Part shown: positions 8,945-16,701 of the stretch, piece after piece
Numbering within the stretch: the first letter of the stretch is position 1
How the letters are laid out: each line of letters begins with the position of its first letter
Origin: Leisingera sp. NJS204
GTDB taxonomy: Bacteria; Pseudomonadota; Alphaproteobacteria; Rhodobacterales; Rhodobacteraceae
Assembly (NCBI RefSeq): GCF_004123675.1
Contig: NZ_CP035417.1
Span: 673,501 to 737,500, forward strand
Length of the DNA stretch: 64,000 nt
Direction of reading: 5' to 3'
Made by a program: the position numbers and the translations under genes
The notes under the pieces: model-generated
The model's input: only the letters and a program-made list of their open reading frames with translations
What the model was told of the DNA's origin: nothing
Databases searched by the model: none

Positions 8945-9784
8945 TCAATGCGCCATCAGCACCGGTACTTTGGCCTGTTCCAGCATGTTGCGGGTGGCGC
9001 CGCCAAGGATTGCTTCGCGGAAGCGGGAATGGCCGTAGGCGCCCATCACAATCAGATCAGCGGCGGTGTCCGCCGCATGGCGGTTCAGCACATCGGATAC
9101 CCGGGTCAGTGTCTTGCTGAGCACATCTATCTCGCAGGCCACCCCGTGCCGGGACAGCATCTGCGCCAGCAAGCCGCCAGGGTCGGAGCGTTCCGGCCCG
9201 TGCTGCGGCGGGTCGATCACTGCGATACGAACCAGATCGGCGCCTATCAGGAACGGCATTGCCCGCCGGATCGCGGTCATCGCCTCGATGCTTTCGTTCC
9301 AGGCCACCAGAACTGTTTCGGGCTGGCGCATCGGTGCGGCATTGTCGGGCACCACCAGCACCGGGGCGCGGCCTTCGAACAGGGCGGCTTCGACAATCGG
9401 TTCGGCTTCGGCACGCTTGCCCGGGCCATAGGGTTTGCTCAGCACAACCAGGTCGGAAAAACGCGCCTGACGCGCCACATGGCGGCCGAGGTCGGCGATT
9501 TGGGCCACACCGCTGTCGGTGGAAAATGGCACGCCGGCCTGCTGCAGCGCGGTTTCGGCCTGGGCCTCGACCTGCTCGGCCTCTTCCTGGGCACGGGACA
9601 GGGTTTCCTGCAGGACCATCGCATTGGCGCCTGCGTAATAATAGCCGGTCTGGGTCCGGTCGACCCCAAGGCAGAGCGCATCGGCATGAGCGCCAAAGTC
9701 TTCGGCCAGGGCCGTAATCTGCGCCAAGGGCGCTGCTGCTGTTTCCGCAGCTGTGAGAATGGTAAGCAAGGACTTGTAGGACAT
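8945..9784 (-). CDS. Tandem universal stress protein
   Basis: This 279-aa cytoplasmic protein has two Usp domains. The second ends with the nucleotide-binding segment LIVMGAYGHSRFREAILGGA, a G-x2-G-x9-G-type ATP-binding loop. The C-terminus ATRNMLEQAKVPVLMAH is the standard Usp ending. ATG 9784 has AGAGG five bases upstream, and this is preferred over the GTG at 9790. The gene diverges from ccoN across an FNR box centred 105 bp upstream, so oxygen control is plausible. Proteins of this family are often FNR targets. The exact role is unknown. Confidence 0.92.
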   Translation of the reverse strand: MSYKSLLTILTAAETAAAPLAQITALAEDFGAHADALCLGVDRTQTGYYYAGANAMVLQETLSRAQEEAEQVEAQAETALQQAGVPFSTDSGVAQIADLGRHVARQARFSDLVVLSKPYGPGKRAEAEPIVEAALFEGRAPVLVVPDNAAPMRQPETVLVAWNESIEAMTAIRRAMPFLIGADLVRIAVIDPPQHGPERSDPGGLLAQMLSRHGVACEIDVLSKTLTRVSDVLNRHAADTAADLIVMGAYGHSRFREAILGGATRNMLEQAKVPVLMAH

Positions 9785-9882
9785 TGGCACCTCTCGGCGG
9801 ATGATGCGGCGCAGCCCGGATGGCCGCGATGCGGAGAATTTCGTTACAAGGGCAGATGTGTCACATGTTGCGTGGATATGTC

Positions 9883-9896
9883 TTGATGCAGATCAA
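9883..9896. promoter_or_regulatory. FNR/FnrL box upstream of ccoNOQP
   Basis: TTGATGCAGATCAA is a perfect match to TTGATNNNNATCAA. It lies 92 bases upstream of the chosen ccoN start (ATG 9989) and about 100 bases upstream of the divergent usp gene. FnrL activation of ccoN is well established in related Rhodobacter species. Confidence 0.92.
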
Positions 9897-9988
9897 GGTA
9901 TCAAGGATGCGCCTTTTGCATGAAGGGCGCGGTCTAATAACGTTCCCGTATCCGCAGGATTCGCGGGGGCATGGCAAAGGGACGCAAG

Positions 9989-11599
9989 ATGTCTAACTAT
10001 ATCAAGCTGATAGCGCTTGGTCTGGTCACGCTGTTTGCGATGATCGGGTCCAATTACGCGCGGGATCTGGCTTACCAGGTGCATGCGATCATCGTGATGA
10101 TCGTGGCTGGCGGCCTGTTTCTTTATACTTTGCGCCACACCAACGAGCCGAAACCGGCAGTTATTGGTCTGGAAAATGAGTATTTCGACAGCGTGATCCG
10201 CGCTGGTACAATTGCAACCGCCTTTTGGGGCGTGGTCGGATTTCTGGCCGGGACTTTCATAGCGTTCCAGCTGGCCTTTCCGGCACTGAATTTCGAGTGG
10301 GCGCAAGGCCTGGCTAATTTCGGCCGCCTGCGTCCGCTGCATACCTCGGCAGTGATTTTCGCCTTTGGCGGCAACGCGCTGATCGCAACCTCGTTTTATG
10401 TGGTGCAGCGCACCTCCGCGGCGCGGCTGTGGGGCGGCAACCTAGCGTGGTTCGTGTTCTGGGGCTACCAGCTGTTCATCGTGCTGGCCGCGACCGGCTA
10501 TCTGTTCGGCTCGACCCAGTCCAAGGAATATGCGGAGCCCGAATGGCACGTTGATCTGTGGCTGACCGTGGTCTGGGTCGCCTATCTGGCGGTGTTCCTG
10601 GGCACCGTGATCAAACGCAAAGAGCCGCATATCTATGTGGCGAACTGGTTCTACCTGGCCTTCATCGTCACCGTGGCGATGCTGCATCTGGTCAACAACA
10701 TGACCATTCCGGTGTCCATCTGGGGTTCCAAGTCGGTCATCGTCTGGCCGGGTGTGCAGGATGCGATGATCCAGTGGTGGTACGGCCACAACGCTGTGGG
10801 CTTCTTCCTGACCGCGGGCTTCCTGGGGATGATGTATTACTTCATCCCGAAACAGGCCGAGCGTCCGGTGTTTTCCTACAAGCTGTCGATCATCCACTTC
10901 TGGGCGCTGATCTTCCTTTACATCTGGGCCGGTCCGCACCACCTGCATTACACCGCGCTGCCGGACTGGGCCTCGACCCTTGGCATGGTGATGTCGATCA
11001 TCCTTTGGATGCCCTCGTGGGGCGGCATGATCAACGGTCTGATGACCCTGTCAGGCGCTTGGGACAAGCTGCGCACCGATCCGGTGATCCGGATGATGGT
11101 GATCTCGGTCGGGTTCTATGGCATGTCCACCTTTGAAGGTCCGATGATGTCGATCCGCGCTGTGAACTCGCTGTCGCATTACACCGACTGGACCATTGGC
11201 CACGTGCATTCCGGTGCTTTGGGCTGGAACGGCATGATCACCTTTGGTGCGCTGTATTATCTGGTGCCGGTGCTGTGGAAGCGGGAGCGGCTGTACTCGC
11301 TGAGCCTCGTCAGCTGGCACTTCTGGCTCGCCACCATCGGTATCGTTCTCTATGCCGCATCCATGTGGGTGACTGGTATCATGGAAGGCCTGATGTGGCG
11401 CGAAGTGGATGCCAACGGCTTCCTGGTGAACTCCTTTGCCGACACTGTGGCAGCGAAGTTCCCGATGTATGTGGTGCGCGGCCTGGGCGGGGTCATGTTC
11501 CTCGCTGGTGCGCTTATCATGTGCTACAACCTGTGGATGACTGTCCGTAAGGCCCCGGCAAAAGAAGCCAGCCTGACGGTTCCGGTCCCGGCTGAATAA
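9989..11599 (+). CDS. ccoN: cbb3-type cytochrome c oxidase subunit I
   Basis: CcoN is the catalytic subunit of the high-affinity cbb3 oxidase. It carries a low-spin haem b and the haem b3-CuB centre and reduces O2 to water in the inner membrane. The chain is about 536 aa with roughly 12 hydrophobic helices. Recognisable segments include [20 protein letters not shown] with a haem-ligand histidine, [24 protein letters not shown] with the CuB histidines, and the [11 protein letters not shown] haem-ligand segment. ATG 9989 has AAGGGA six bases before it. An alternative ATG at 9971 lacks proper spacing. It is the first gene of ccoNOQP. Confidence 0.96.
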   Translation: MSNYIKLIALGLVTLFAMIGSNYARDLAYQVHAIIVMIVAGGLFLYTLRHTNEPKPAVIGLENEYFDSVIRAGTIATAFWGVVGFLAGTFIAFQLAFPALNFEWAQGLANFGRLRPLHTSAVIFAFGGNALIATSFYVVQRTSAARLWGGNLAWFVFWGYQLFIVLAATGYLFGSTQSKEYAEPEWHVDLWLTVVWVAYLAVFLGTVIKRKEPHIYVANWFYLAFIVTVAMLHLVNNMTIPVSIWGSKSVIVWPGVQDAMIQWWYGHNAVGFFLTAGFLGMMYYFIPKQAERPVFSYKLSIIHFWALIFLYIWAGPHHLHYTALPDWASTLGMVMSIILWMPSWGGMINGLMTLSGAWDKLRTDPVIRMMVISVGFYGMSTFEGPMMSIRAVNSLSHYTDWTIGHVHSGALGWNGMITFGALYYLVPVLWKRERLYSLSLVSWHFWLATIGIVLYAASMWVTGIMEGLMWREVDANGFLVNSFADTVAAKFPMYVVRGLGGVMFLAGALIMCYNLWMTVRKAPAKEASLTVPVPAE

Positions 11600-11613
11600 G
11601 GAGCCAGGCAGCT

Positions 11614-12342
11614 ATGTCCATTCTCGACAAACATAAAATCCTCGAGACCAACGCGACCCTGTTGCTGATCTGCAGCTTTCTGGTTGTGACCATCGGCGGC
11701 CTGGTGCAGATTGCACCGCTGTTCTACCTGGAAAACACCATTGAGAAGGTGGAGGGCATGCGCCCTTACACCCCTCTCGAACTGGCGGGCCGGGACATCT
11801 ACATCCGCGAAGGCTGCTATGTCTGCCACAGTCAGATGATCCGCCCGATGCGCGATGAGGTCGAACGCTACGGCCACTACTCGCTGGCGGCAGAGTCGAT
11901 GTACGACCGTCCGTTCCAGTGGGGCTCCAAGCGGACCGGGCCGGATCTGGCCCGTGTCGGCGGCCGCTACTCGGACGAGTGGCACGTCGACCACCTGCGC
12001 AACCCGCAGGCCGTGGTGCCGGAATCGGTGATGCCGAAATACGGCTTCCTTGAGCGTAAGCGGGTCGATGGCAAATACATCGGCGACGTGATGGCGACCA
12101 ATGCGATGCTGGGCACGCCTTACACGGACGGGATGATCGAGGCCGCGCAGGCCGACTTCCGCGCCCAGGCAGATCCCGACAGCGACTATGACGGGCTGCT
12201 GGAGCGTTACGGCGAGAAGGTCAACGTGCGCAACTTCGACGGCCAGCCGGGGGTCTCCGAGGCCGATGCGCTGATCGCTTATCTGCAGATGATGGGCACG
12301 CTGGTCGATTTCTCGACCTTCACCCCGGACGCGAGCCGCTGA
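11614..12342 (+). CDS. ccoO: cbb3-type cytochrome c oxidase subunit II (monohaem cytochrome c)
   Basis: CcoO is a 242-aa membrane-anchored monohaem cytochrome c that passes electrons to CcoN. One N-terminal helix (residues about 15-37) is followed by a periplasmic domain with the haem motif CYVCH at C68/C71/H72. A distal methionine candidate lies in the VMPKYGF segment. The gene starts 14 bases after ccoN, preceded by AAGGAG at the right distance, and ccoQ follows after 10 bases. Confidence 0.96.
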   Translation: MSILDKHKILETNATLLLICSFLVVTIGGLVQIAPLFYLENTIEKVEGMRPYTPLELAGRDIYIREGCYVCHSQMIRPMRDEVERYGHYSLAAESMYDRPFQWGSKRTGPDLARVGGRYSDEWHVDHLRNPQAVVPESVMPKYGFLERKRVDGKYIGDVMATNAMLGTPYTDGMIEAAQADFRAQADPDSDYDGLLERYGEKVNVRNFDGQPGVSEADALIAYLQMMGTLVDFSTFTPDASR

Positions 12343-12352
12343 GGAGGGACAG

Positions 12353-12565
12353 ATGGAATTCTACACACTCCTCAGGCAATTCGCGGACAGCTGGATGCTG
12401 CTGTTCCTGTTCACCTTCTTTATCGGTGTTGTGGTCTGGGCGTTCCGCCCGGGCAGCACCAAAGTTTACAAGGACACCGCCGACATCCCGTTCCGGCATG
12501 ATGATGCACCGGCGCCCCGTGAAGATGCAGTCAAACCCGCCGGGACCAAGGAGGCGAGGGCATGA
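12353..12565 (+). CDS. ccoQ: cbb3 oxidase subunit CcoQ
   Basis: CcoQ is a 70-aa single-helix subunit that stabilises the cbb3 complex. The helix spans residues about 14-33 ([20 protein letters not shown]) and is followed by a short polar tail typical of the family. A GAGGGAC ribosome-binding site precedes ATG 12353. Its stop codon overlaps the ccoP start (ATGA at 12562-12565), which indicates translational coupling. Confidence 0.93.
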   Translation: MEFYTLLRQFADSWMLLFLFTFFIGVVVWAFRPGSTKVYKDTADIPFRHDDAPAPREDAVKPAGTKEARA

Positions 12566-13431
12566 GCAAGAAATCGCAAAAGTTCGAAGGCGATCCGAAC
12601 ACCACCGGCCATGAGTGGGACGGGATCGAGGAATTCGACAACCCGATGCCGCGCTGGTGGCTGTGGACCCTGTATGCCACCATCATCTGGGGCGTTCTTT
12701 ACACCATCGCCTATCCGGCCTGGCCGCTGATCAACGGCGCCACTGCCGGGGTGCTGGGCTGGTCGACCCGCGCCGACGTGGCGGCTGAAATCACCGCGGT
12801 GGAAGAAGCCAACGCGCCGGTCAACGCCAAGCTGGAAGCAACCGAGCTGACAGCCATTGCGGAAGATGCTGAGCTGAACGCCTACGCGGTGTCGGCGGGT
12901 TCTGCCGTGTTCAAGACCTGGTGCGCCCAGTGCCACGGGTCCGGTGCGGCAGGGGCCAAGGGTTACCCGAACCTGCTGGACGACGACTGGCTGTGGGGCG
13001 GTTCGGTGGAGGATGTCCACGCCACCATCACCCACGGCATCCGCAACGAAGACAGCGATGATGCGCGCTATTCCGAGATGCCTGCATTCGGCCGTGACGA
13101 GCTGCTTGAGAAAGAAGAGATTTCCCAAGTGGTCAACTATGTGATGTCGCTGTCGGGCGAGGCGCAGGATGCCTCCAAGGTTGAGGCCGGATCGGTTGTC
13201 TTTGCCGACAATTGTGCCTCCTGCCACGCGGATGACGGCACCGGCGACCGCAGCCAGGGCGCGCCGAACCTGGCCGATGCGATCTGGCTTTACGGCGGCG
13301 ATTACGCCACCCTGAGCGAGACCGTGACCAATTCGCGTTACGGCGTGATGCCGGCCTGGAACACCCGCCTGACCGAGGCGCAGATCCGGGCGGTCTCGTC
13401 TTATGTCCACCAGCTGGGCGGCGGCGAATAA
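12562..13431 (+). CDS. ccoP: cbb3-type cytochrome c oxidase subunit III (dihaem cytochrome c)
   Basis: CcoP is a 289-aa dihaem cytochrome c that takes electrons from soluble or membrane cytochromes for the cbb3 oxidase. An N-terminal domain carrying the [18 protein letters not shown] segment leads into one membrane helix (about residues 32-55). Two cytochrome c domains follow, with haem motifs CAQCH (C121/C124/H125) and CASCH (C218/C221/H222). Distal methionine candidates are SEMPAFG and GVMPAW. It starts within the ccoQ stop and is followed by a terminator at 13461. Confidence 0.96.
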   Translation: MSKKSQKFEGDPNTTGHEWDGIEEFDNPMPRWWLWTLYATIIWGVLYTIAYPAWPLINGATAGVLGWSTRADVAAEITAVEEANAPVNAKLEATELTAIAEDAELNAYAVSAGSAVFKTWCAQCHGSGAAGAKGYPNLLDDDWLWGGSVEDVHATITHGIRNEDSDDARYSEMPAFGRDELLEKEEISQVVNYVMSLSGEAQDASKVEAGSVVFADNCASCHADDGTGDRSQGAPNLADAIWLYGGDYATLSETVTNSRYGVMPAWNTRLTEAQIRAVSSYVHQLGGGE

Positions 13432-13460
13432 GCCGGATCCGGTTGATCAGAATGATGAGA

Positions 13461-13486
13461 GGGCTGCCTGCGGGCGGCCCTTTTTC
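13461..13486 (+). terminator. Terminator after ccoNOQP
   Basis: GGGCTGCC pairs with GGCGGCCC (one G-T pair) around a 4-base loop at 13461-13480. It is followed by a run of five T. It lies 30 bases after the ccoP stop. Confidence 0.85.
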
Positions 13487-13500
13487 GTAGATTTGTGGTG

Positions 13501-13617
13501 ATGGGAAGCTCGGCAGCCAACCCGAAGCAGACGCCGAAACTCATTGCAGCGAAAGCCTGGAGCGAGCCCTTCTTGACCATTTACTGCGATGCAACCAATG
13601 TCGGCCTCAACGAATAA
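13501..13617 (+). CDS. Possible 38-aa remnant ORF, unrecognised
   Basis: A short frame (MGSSAANPKQTPKLIAAK... ending ATNVGLNE) follows the ccoP terminator. No ribosome-binding site is clear. I do not recognise the peptide. It may be a chance frame or the end of a lost gene at the edge of an inserted segment. Confidence 0.2.
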   Translation: MGSSAANPKQTPKLIAAKAWSEPFLTIYCDATNVGLNE

Positions 13618-13687
13618 CCCGGATCAGGGCGCTGAGTCGCTGTAGTTGGGTGGCTTAAAAACCGTTTAAAGCAGATTGGTCGATGAC

Positions 13688-14224
13688 ATGAAAAAGATGG
13701 ATGCGCTCTTCAAGTATTGGGAAGATCCGAACTACGTGATCGTGCAGGCAGGGCAGCCCGACACAATCATTGATTGGTTGACTAAGCAAACACCGGAGAC
13801 TTGGCACCGTGTAGTAATGACATGGAACTACGATCATGAAGATAAAGTCTTGTCTTGGATTTTGACCCAGGAGAAATGCGACAAAGGAACTGCAGCGCGC
13901 GTGTTTGACGTTGAAGGGCTTGGACATTGGCTTGGAGATGACACACTTGCGAGAGATCCAAATCACCTATGTTCGATCATTCTCAACAACTGGGGCCGAT
14001 ACGGGTCATGTGAGTTTAATCATAGTCCTCAAGATGAAAAAGAAATCCTAGAGCAAACGCAAAAGCACATGGCTAACGGAATGTATGTCGGAACCCCAAT
14101 TCTGGAAGTAGTACAATATGTGGGTTCTCGCGACGCAGTTTCAGAATTTGAGGCTGAGGACGGGAAGATCGTGGTGGCATTTGACCACTGGACTAAAACT
14201 AACGGCATCGAAATCACGAATTGA
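13688..14224 (+). CDS. DUF4274-like protein, AT-rich and probably acquired
   Basis: This 178-aa soluble protein has no signal peptide or helices that look membrane-bound. The central block (ETWHRVVMTWNYDHEDKVL, then a CDKGTAARVFDVEG segment) resembles the domain of unknown function DUF4274, which I recall as WNYD followed by a CD-GTA motif. The match is from memory and needs a profile search. Base composition differs sharply from its surroundings: 13801-13860 is 24 of 60 G+C (40%), against well over 60% in neighbouring genes. Codon use is correspondingly atypical (TTG, AAT, CAT, GAT). ATG 13688 is chosen over an upstream TTG. It sits alone between ccoP and ccoG, which suggests transfer. Confidence 0.7.
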   Translation: MKKMDALFKYWEDPNYVIVQAGQPDTIIDWLTKQTPETWHRVVMTWNYDHEDKVLSWILTQEKCDKGTAARVFDVEGLGHWLGDDTLARDPNHLCSIILNNWGRYGSCEFNHSPQDEKEILEQTQKHMANGMYVGTPILEVVQYVGSRDAVSEFEAEDGKIVVAFDHWTKTNGIEITN

Positions 14225-14358
14225 AGCAGCTCAGAAGCGGACACTCAGCTGCCTCCGAAGAACCGCATCTTCGTCCGCTGAGCCACCAGCCGCAACAAGG
14301 CTTTGCTTAGGTCGCCTCCAGCGCAAAGCGGCTGTAGAGGTTCAGTGCGGGATGCCCC

Positions 14359-15051
14359 CTAGCCCATCGAAGTCATTGAGCTGCGTTTGCGGGCGCGGGC
14401 GGCGTCTGCTGTGGTGCTCCACCAGGCGATGCTGCCCCACAGCAGCACATAGAAAACACCGGTGCCAAGCACCAGCTCGCCGGGAAACGGGCCGATGTCA
14501 GCGCGGTCCACCGCTTGCTGCAGGGACAGGACAGCGGTTGGATGCACCACCAGTTTGCCCGCATAGGCCAGTGACTGGATCAGCAGGATCCAAAAGTAGT
14601 TGCGCCGGATCCGCCGTCCGATCGCAGTCATGACACTTACATGGTATTGGGGCCGCAGATAATCCGCGGCCAGAACGTCCTGCCAATGATCTTCCAGATG
14701 CAGGTCGCCTTCCTTCAGCATCGAGGTATAAAAATGCGTCTCCATCCAGCGGGCACGGGCGCGGAAGACGTTGAAATAGCGGTAGCGGCGGGCCTCCAGC
14801 ATCAGGAAGAAGATGATCAGCACCCCCACCAGGATCAGCGGCAGGGGCGAGGCTTCGGGCGAGGAAAAGGAAATCGACAGTGCCACGCCCAGGGTGACGA
14901 CCGACCAGTTTGTGGTGGTGTCCAACCGGGTGCGCCAGACGGTGCTGCGGTAGATCTCGCCCCGGTACAAATGCGCCAGGGCGCCGACTTCGGCCGCCGT
15001 CAGCGGTGCGCGGTCACTGGTGACCGCCTGTTCGCGCGTTTCGATGTTCAT
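14359..15051 (-). CDS. DUF2270 family membrane protein
   Basis: This predicted inner-membrane protein of 230 aa belongs to DUF2270. The N-terminal half has the signature ALAHLYRGEIYRSTVWRTRL. Two helices follow (residues about 52-98), then FNVFRARARWMETHFY and a C-terminal pair of helices (about 155-175 and 195-220) ending in an Arg-rich tail. ATG 15051 (MNIETREQAV) is chosen; the upstream in-frame TTG seems unlikely. No strong ribosome-binding site is seen. An FNR-like box at 15103-15116 lies upstream, but its spacing fits a plus-strand promoter better. The function of the family is unknown. Confidence 0.85.
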   Translation of the reverse strand: MNIETREQAVTSDRAPLTAAEVGALAHLYRGEIYRSTVWRTRLDTTTNWSVVTLGVALSISFSSPEASPLPLILVGVLIIFFLMLEARRYRYFNVFRARARWMETHFYTSMLKEGDLHLEDHWQDVLAADYLRPQYHVSVMTAIGRRIRRNYFWILLIQSLAYAGKLVVHPTAVLSLQQAVDRADIGPFPGELVLGTGVFYVLLWGSIAWWSTTADAARARKRSSMTSMG

Positions 15052-15102
15052 AAGGCCGAGCGTAGGTTTTTTCCCGGAGCCGGGCAATTATTTTGCGCCT
15101 TT

Positions 15103-15116
15103 TTGATCCGTGTCAA
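15103..15116 (+). promoter_or_regulatory. FNR-like box driving a candidate small RNA
   Basis: TTGATCCGTGTCAA matches 9 of 10 consensus FNR positions. On the plus strand a TAAAAC hexamer (15139-15144) is centred exactly 32 bp downstream, the class II spacing, and predicts a start near 15151. No protein gene follows on the plus strand before the terminator at 15235-15289. The minus-strand DUF2270 gene starts 52 bp away and could also respond. Confidence 0.65.
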
Positions 15117-15150
15117 ACTTTGCCGGCGGCAAACCGGGTAAAACCGCAGG

Positions 15151-15289
15151 TGAAAGAGATTGCTGCTTGGCTTAACAGCCCTCCTGGGCAGCATGATATC
15201 CCGCAAGGCCGACGTGCAGGCTGAACGGGGTCATGCGCCGGTTTTCCGATCTGTTCGCGCGTTTCCTGGAAAACCGGCGCTTTTTCTTT
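15151..15289 (+). ncRNA. Candidate FnrL-activated small RNA, about 135-140 nt
   Basis: The predicted transcript begins about 41 bp after the centre of the FNR-like box and ends at a strong terminator. Near its 5' end is a small hairpin GCCC-TCCT-GGGC (15178-15189) whose loop is UCCU, complementary to Shine-Dalgarno sequences. This is common in regulatory RNAs. No convincing open reading frame with a ribosome-binding site lies inside. The situation resembles FnrS in enterobacteria only in logic, not in sequence. Expression has not been shown. Confidence 0.5.
15235..15289 (+). terminator. Strong rho-independent terminator of the candidate sRNA
   Basis: GCGCCGGTTTTCC (15235-15247) pairs perfectly with GGAAAACCGGCGC (15268-15280) over 13 bp, then TTTTTCTTTC. 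There is no protein-coding gene upstream on the plus strand, so the terminator itself is evidence for a non-coding transcript. Confidence 0.85.
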
Positions 15290-15313
15290 CTTCCCAAAGG
15301 TCAGGGTCTCAGG

Positions 15314-15493
15314 TCAGATGTTCTGCGGATGAATGCAGCGCGTTTTCGGCGGCCTTGCGGCGAGCCAGCGCATCAGCCGGGTGAACTTGCCTGAAGGGCG
15401 GGACAAGGGGCCGGGCGCAGGCAGGTCCCGCAGCCTTACACAGTCCTGCCGCGTGGCGGTCATCATCGAGCGGGCATAGATATCAATCAGCAT
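15314..15493 (-). CDS. Small hypothetical protein, 59 aa, divergent from LysR gene
   Basis: The frame begins MLIDIYARSMMTATRQDC and ends KTRCIHPQNI. A strong AGGAGG lies eight bases before ATG 15493 (cactgaa spacer), which is the main support. The protein is basic, with the composition of a small cytoplasmic protein, two cysteines and no membrane helix. It diverges from the LysR-type gene with a perfect inverted repeat between them, the usual layout of a LysR target gene. I do not recognise a family. Confidence 0.6.
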   Translation of the reverse strand: MLIDIYARSMMTATRQDCVRLRDLPAPGPLSRPSGKFTRLMRWLAARPPKTRCIHPQNI

Positions 15494-15565
15494 TTCAGTG
15501 CCTCCTATCCTGGCGTCTGTTTCTGATACTTGCGTGAATGCGCGATTCCTGCGAGTTAATTGGAA

Positions 15566-15578
15566 TTACGTTATGTAA
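15566..15578. promoter_or_regulatory. Inverted repeat, probable LysR-type operator
   Basis: TTACGTTATGTAA is a perfect 4+5+4 inverted repeat that contains T-N11-A. It lies 14 bases before the LysR ATG and 73 bases before the divergent 59-aa gene. This is a typical recognition-site position for autoregulating LysR proteins. Confidence 0.5.
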
Positions 15579-15591
15579 GACTGGATTACAT

Positions 15592-16470
15592 ATGGATTGG
15601 CTGAACATGCCGCCATTGGCGGCGCTCAGGGCTTTTGCTGCCTTTGCTGAGACCGGGAATGTGGTGCGGGCAGGCGCGGCGTTGAATGTCAGCCACGCTG
15701 CCATCAGCCAGCAGCTGCGCGCACTGGAGGCGCATATGGGCGCAGCTTTGCTGGACCGCAGCGGCAGGGCGCTGGCGCTGACACCGGACGGAGAGCATCT
15801 GGCCCGTGCGCTGCATCTGGGGTTTGGCGCGATTGAGGCGGCGGTGCAGGAAATATCTGCCGCAGGGGCCGCCCGGCCGTTGCATGTGACCTGTACGCCG
15901 ACGTTTGCCGCCCACTGGCTGATGCCGCGGCTGGCCGGGTTTCAGGCCGAGCATCCGGAGATTGATCTGGTGCTGGACCCGCGGGGCGAGATTGTCGAGC
16001 TGAAGCCGGGCGGTGTGGATATTGCCATCCGCTACGGCGACGGCAGCTGGCCGGGGCTGGAGACCGGGATGCTGCTGCAATCGCCGATGGTGGTCATTGC
16101 GGCGGGCAGTCTTCTGGACGGTCGGCAGGTGGCATCCCCGGAGGATCTGCTGGATCTGCCCTGGCTCGAAGAACTGGGCACCTCGGAGGCCTCGCGCTGG
16201 CTGGAATCGCGCGGCGTCACCGAGGCTTTGCGCGGGCCGCGCACCCGGCTGCCCGGCAATCTGCTGATGCAGGCGGTACGGGCGGGCCAGGGGGTGGCAG
16301 TCAGTGTGCGGGAGTTTGTTGCCGAGGATCTGGACAGCGGGCGGTTGCTGGAACTGTTCACCGAAGGCGCAGACCGGGGCTATCACATCGTGACCCGCCC
16401 CGGCGTGCTGCGCCGGGAGGCGCGCAAGCTGACCAGCTGGTTGCGGCGGCAGAAGAAGGAGGACCGGTGA
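15592..16470 (+). CDS. LysR-family transcriptional regulator, GcvA-like
   Basis: This 292-aa DNA-binding regulator starts MDWLNMPPLAALRAFAAFAE, the usual GcvA-type opening. A winged helix-turn-helix occupies residues about 8-66 (VVRAGAALNVSHAAISQQLR). An effector-binding domain follows, with CTPTFAAHWLMPRLAGFQAEHPEIDL and VDIAIRYGDG. ATG 15592 is chosen over an upstream frame that has no ribosome-binding site. The ligand is unknown. Its divergent neighbour is the 59-aa gene, the likeliest regulatory target along with itself. Confidence 0.9.
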   Translation: MDWLNMPPLAALRAFAAFAETGNVVRAGAALNVSHAAISQQLRALEAHMGAALLDRSGRALALTPDGEHLARALHLGFGAIEAAVQEISAAGAARPLHVTCTPTFAAHWLMPRLAGFQAEHPEIDLVLDPRGEIVELKPGGVDIAIRYGDGSWPGLETGMLLQSPMVVIAAGSLLDGRQVASPEDLLDLPWLEELGTSEASRWLESRGVTEALRGPRTRLPGNLLMQAVRAGQGVAVSVREFVAEDLDSGRLLELFTEGADRGYHIVTRPGVLRREARKLTSWLRRQKKEDR

Positions 16471-16627
16471 AACTGGGGCATTCTGACGGAAATCTTCTTT
16501 GCAACGCCGCAATCGCTGCGCTGCGGCAACTTGCCCCTGGCGGCGCCGGGCGGGCAGGCATAGGTGGCGCTTTGACTTCGCAATGCGCTGAGATGGCGCC
16601 TGAAAACATGATTGTACGATACGCTTT

Positions 16628-16641
16628 TTGATCCACGTCAA
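16628..16641 (+). promoter_or_regulatory. FNR/FnrL box upstream of ccoGHIS
   Basis: TTGATCCACGTCAA matches 9 of 10 consensus positions and has the same right half-site (GTCAA) as the box at 15103. It lies 61 bases before the ccoG GTG start and indicates co-regulation of cbb3 assembly with the oxidase. Confidence 0.8.
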
Positions 16642-16701
16642 TGTTCTGGCATTATGCATCTGTGACAACGGCGCGAGACAGCCACAAGACGGAGAGTGTC
16701 C

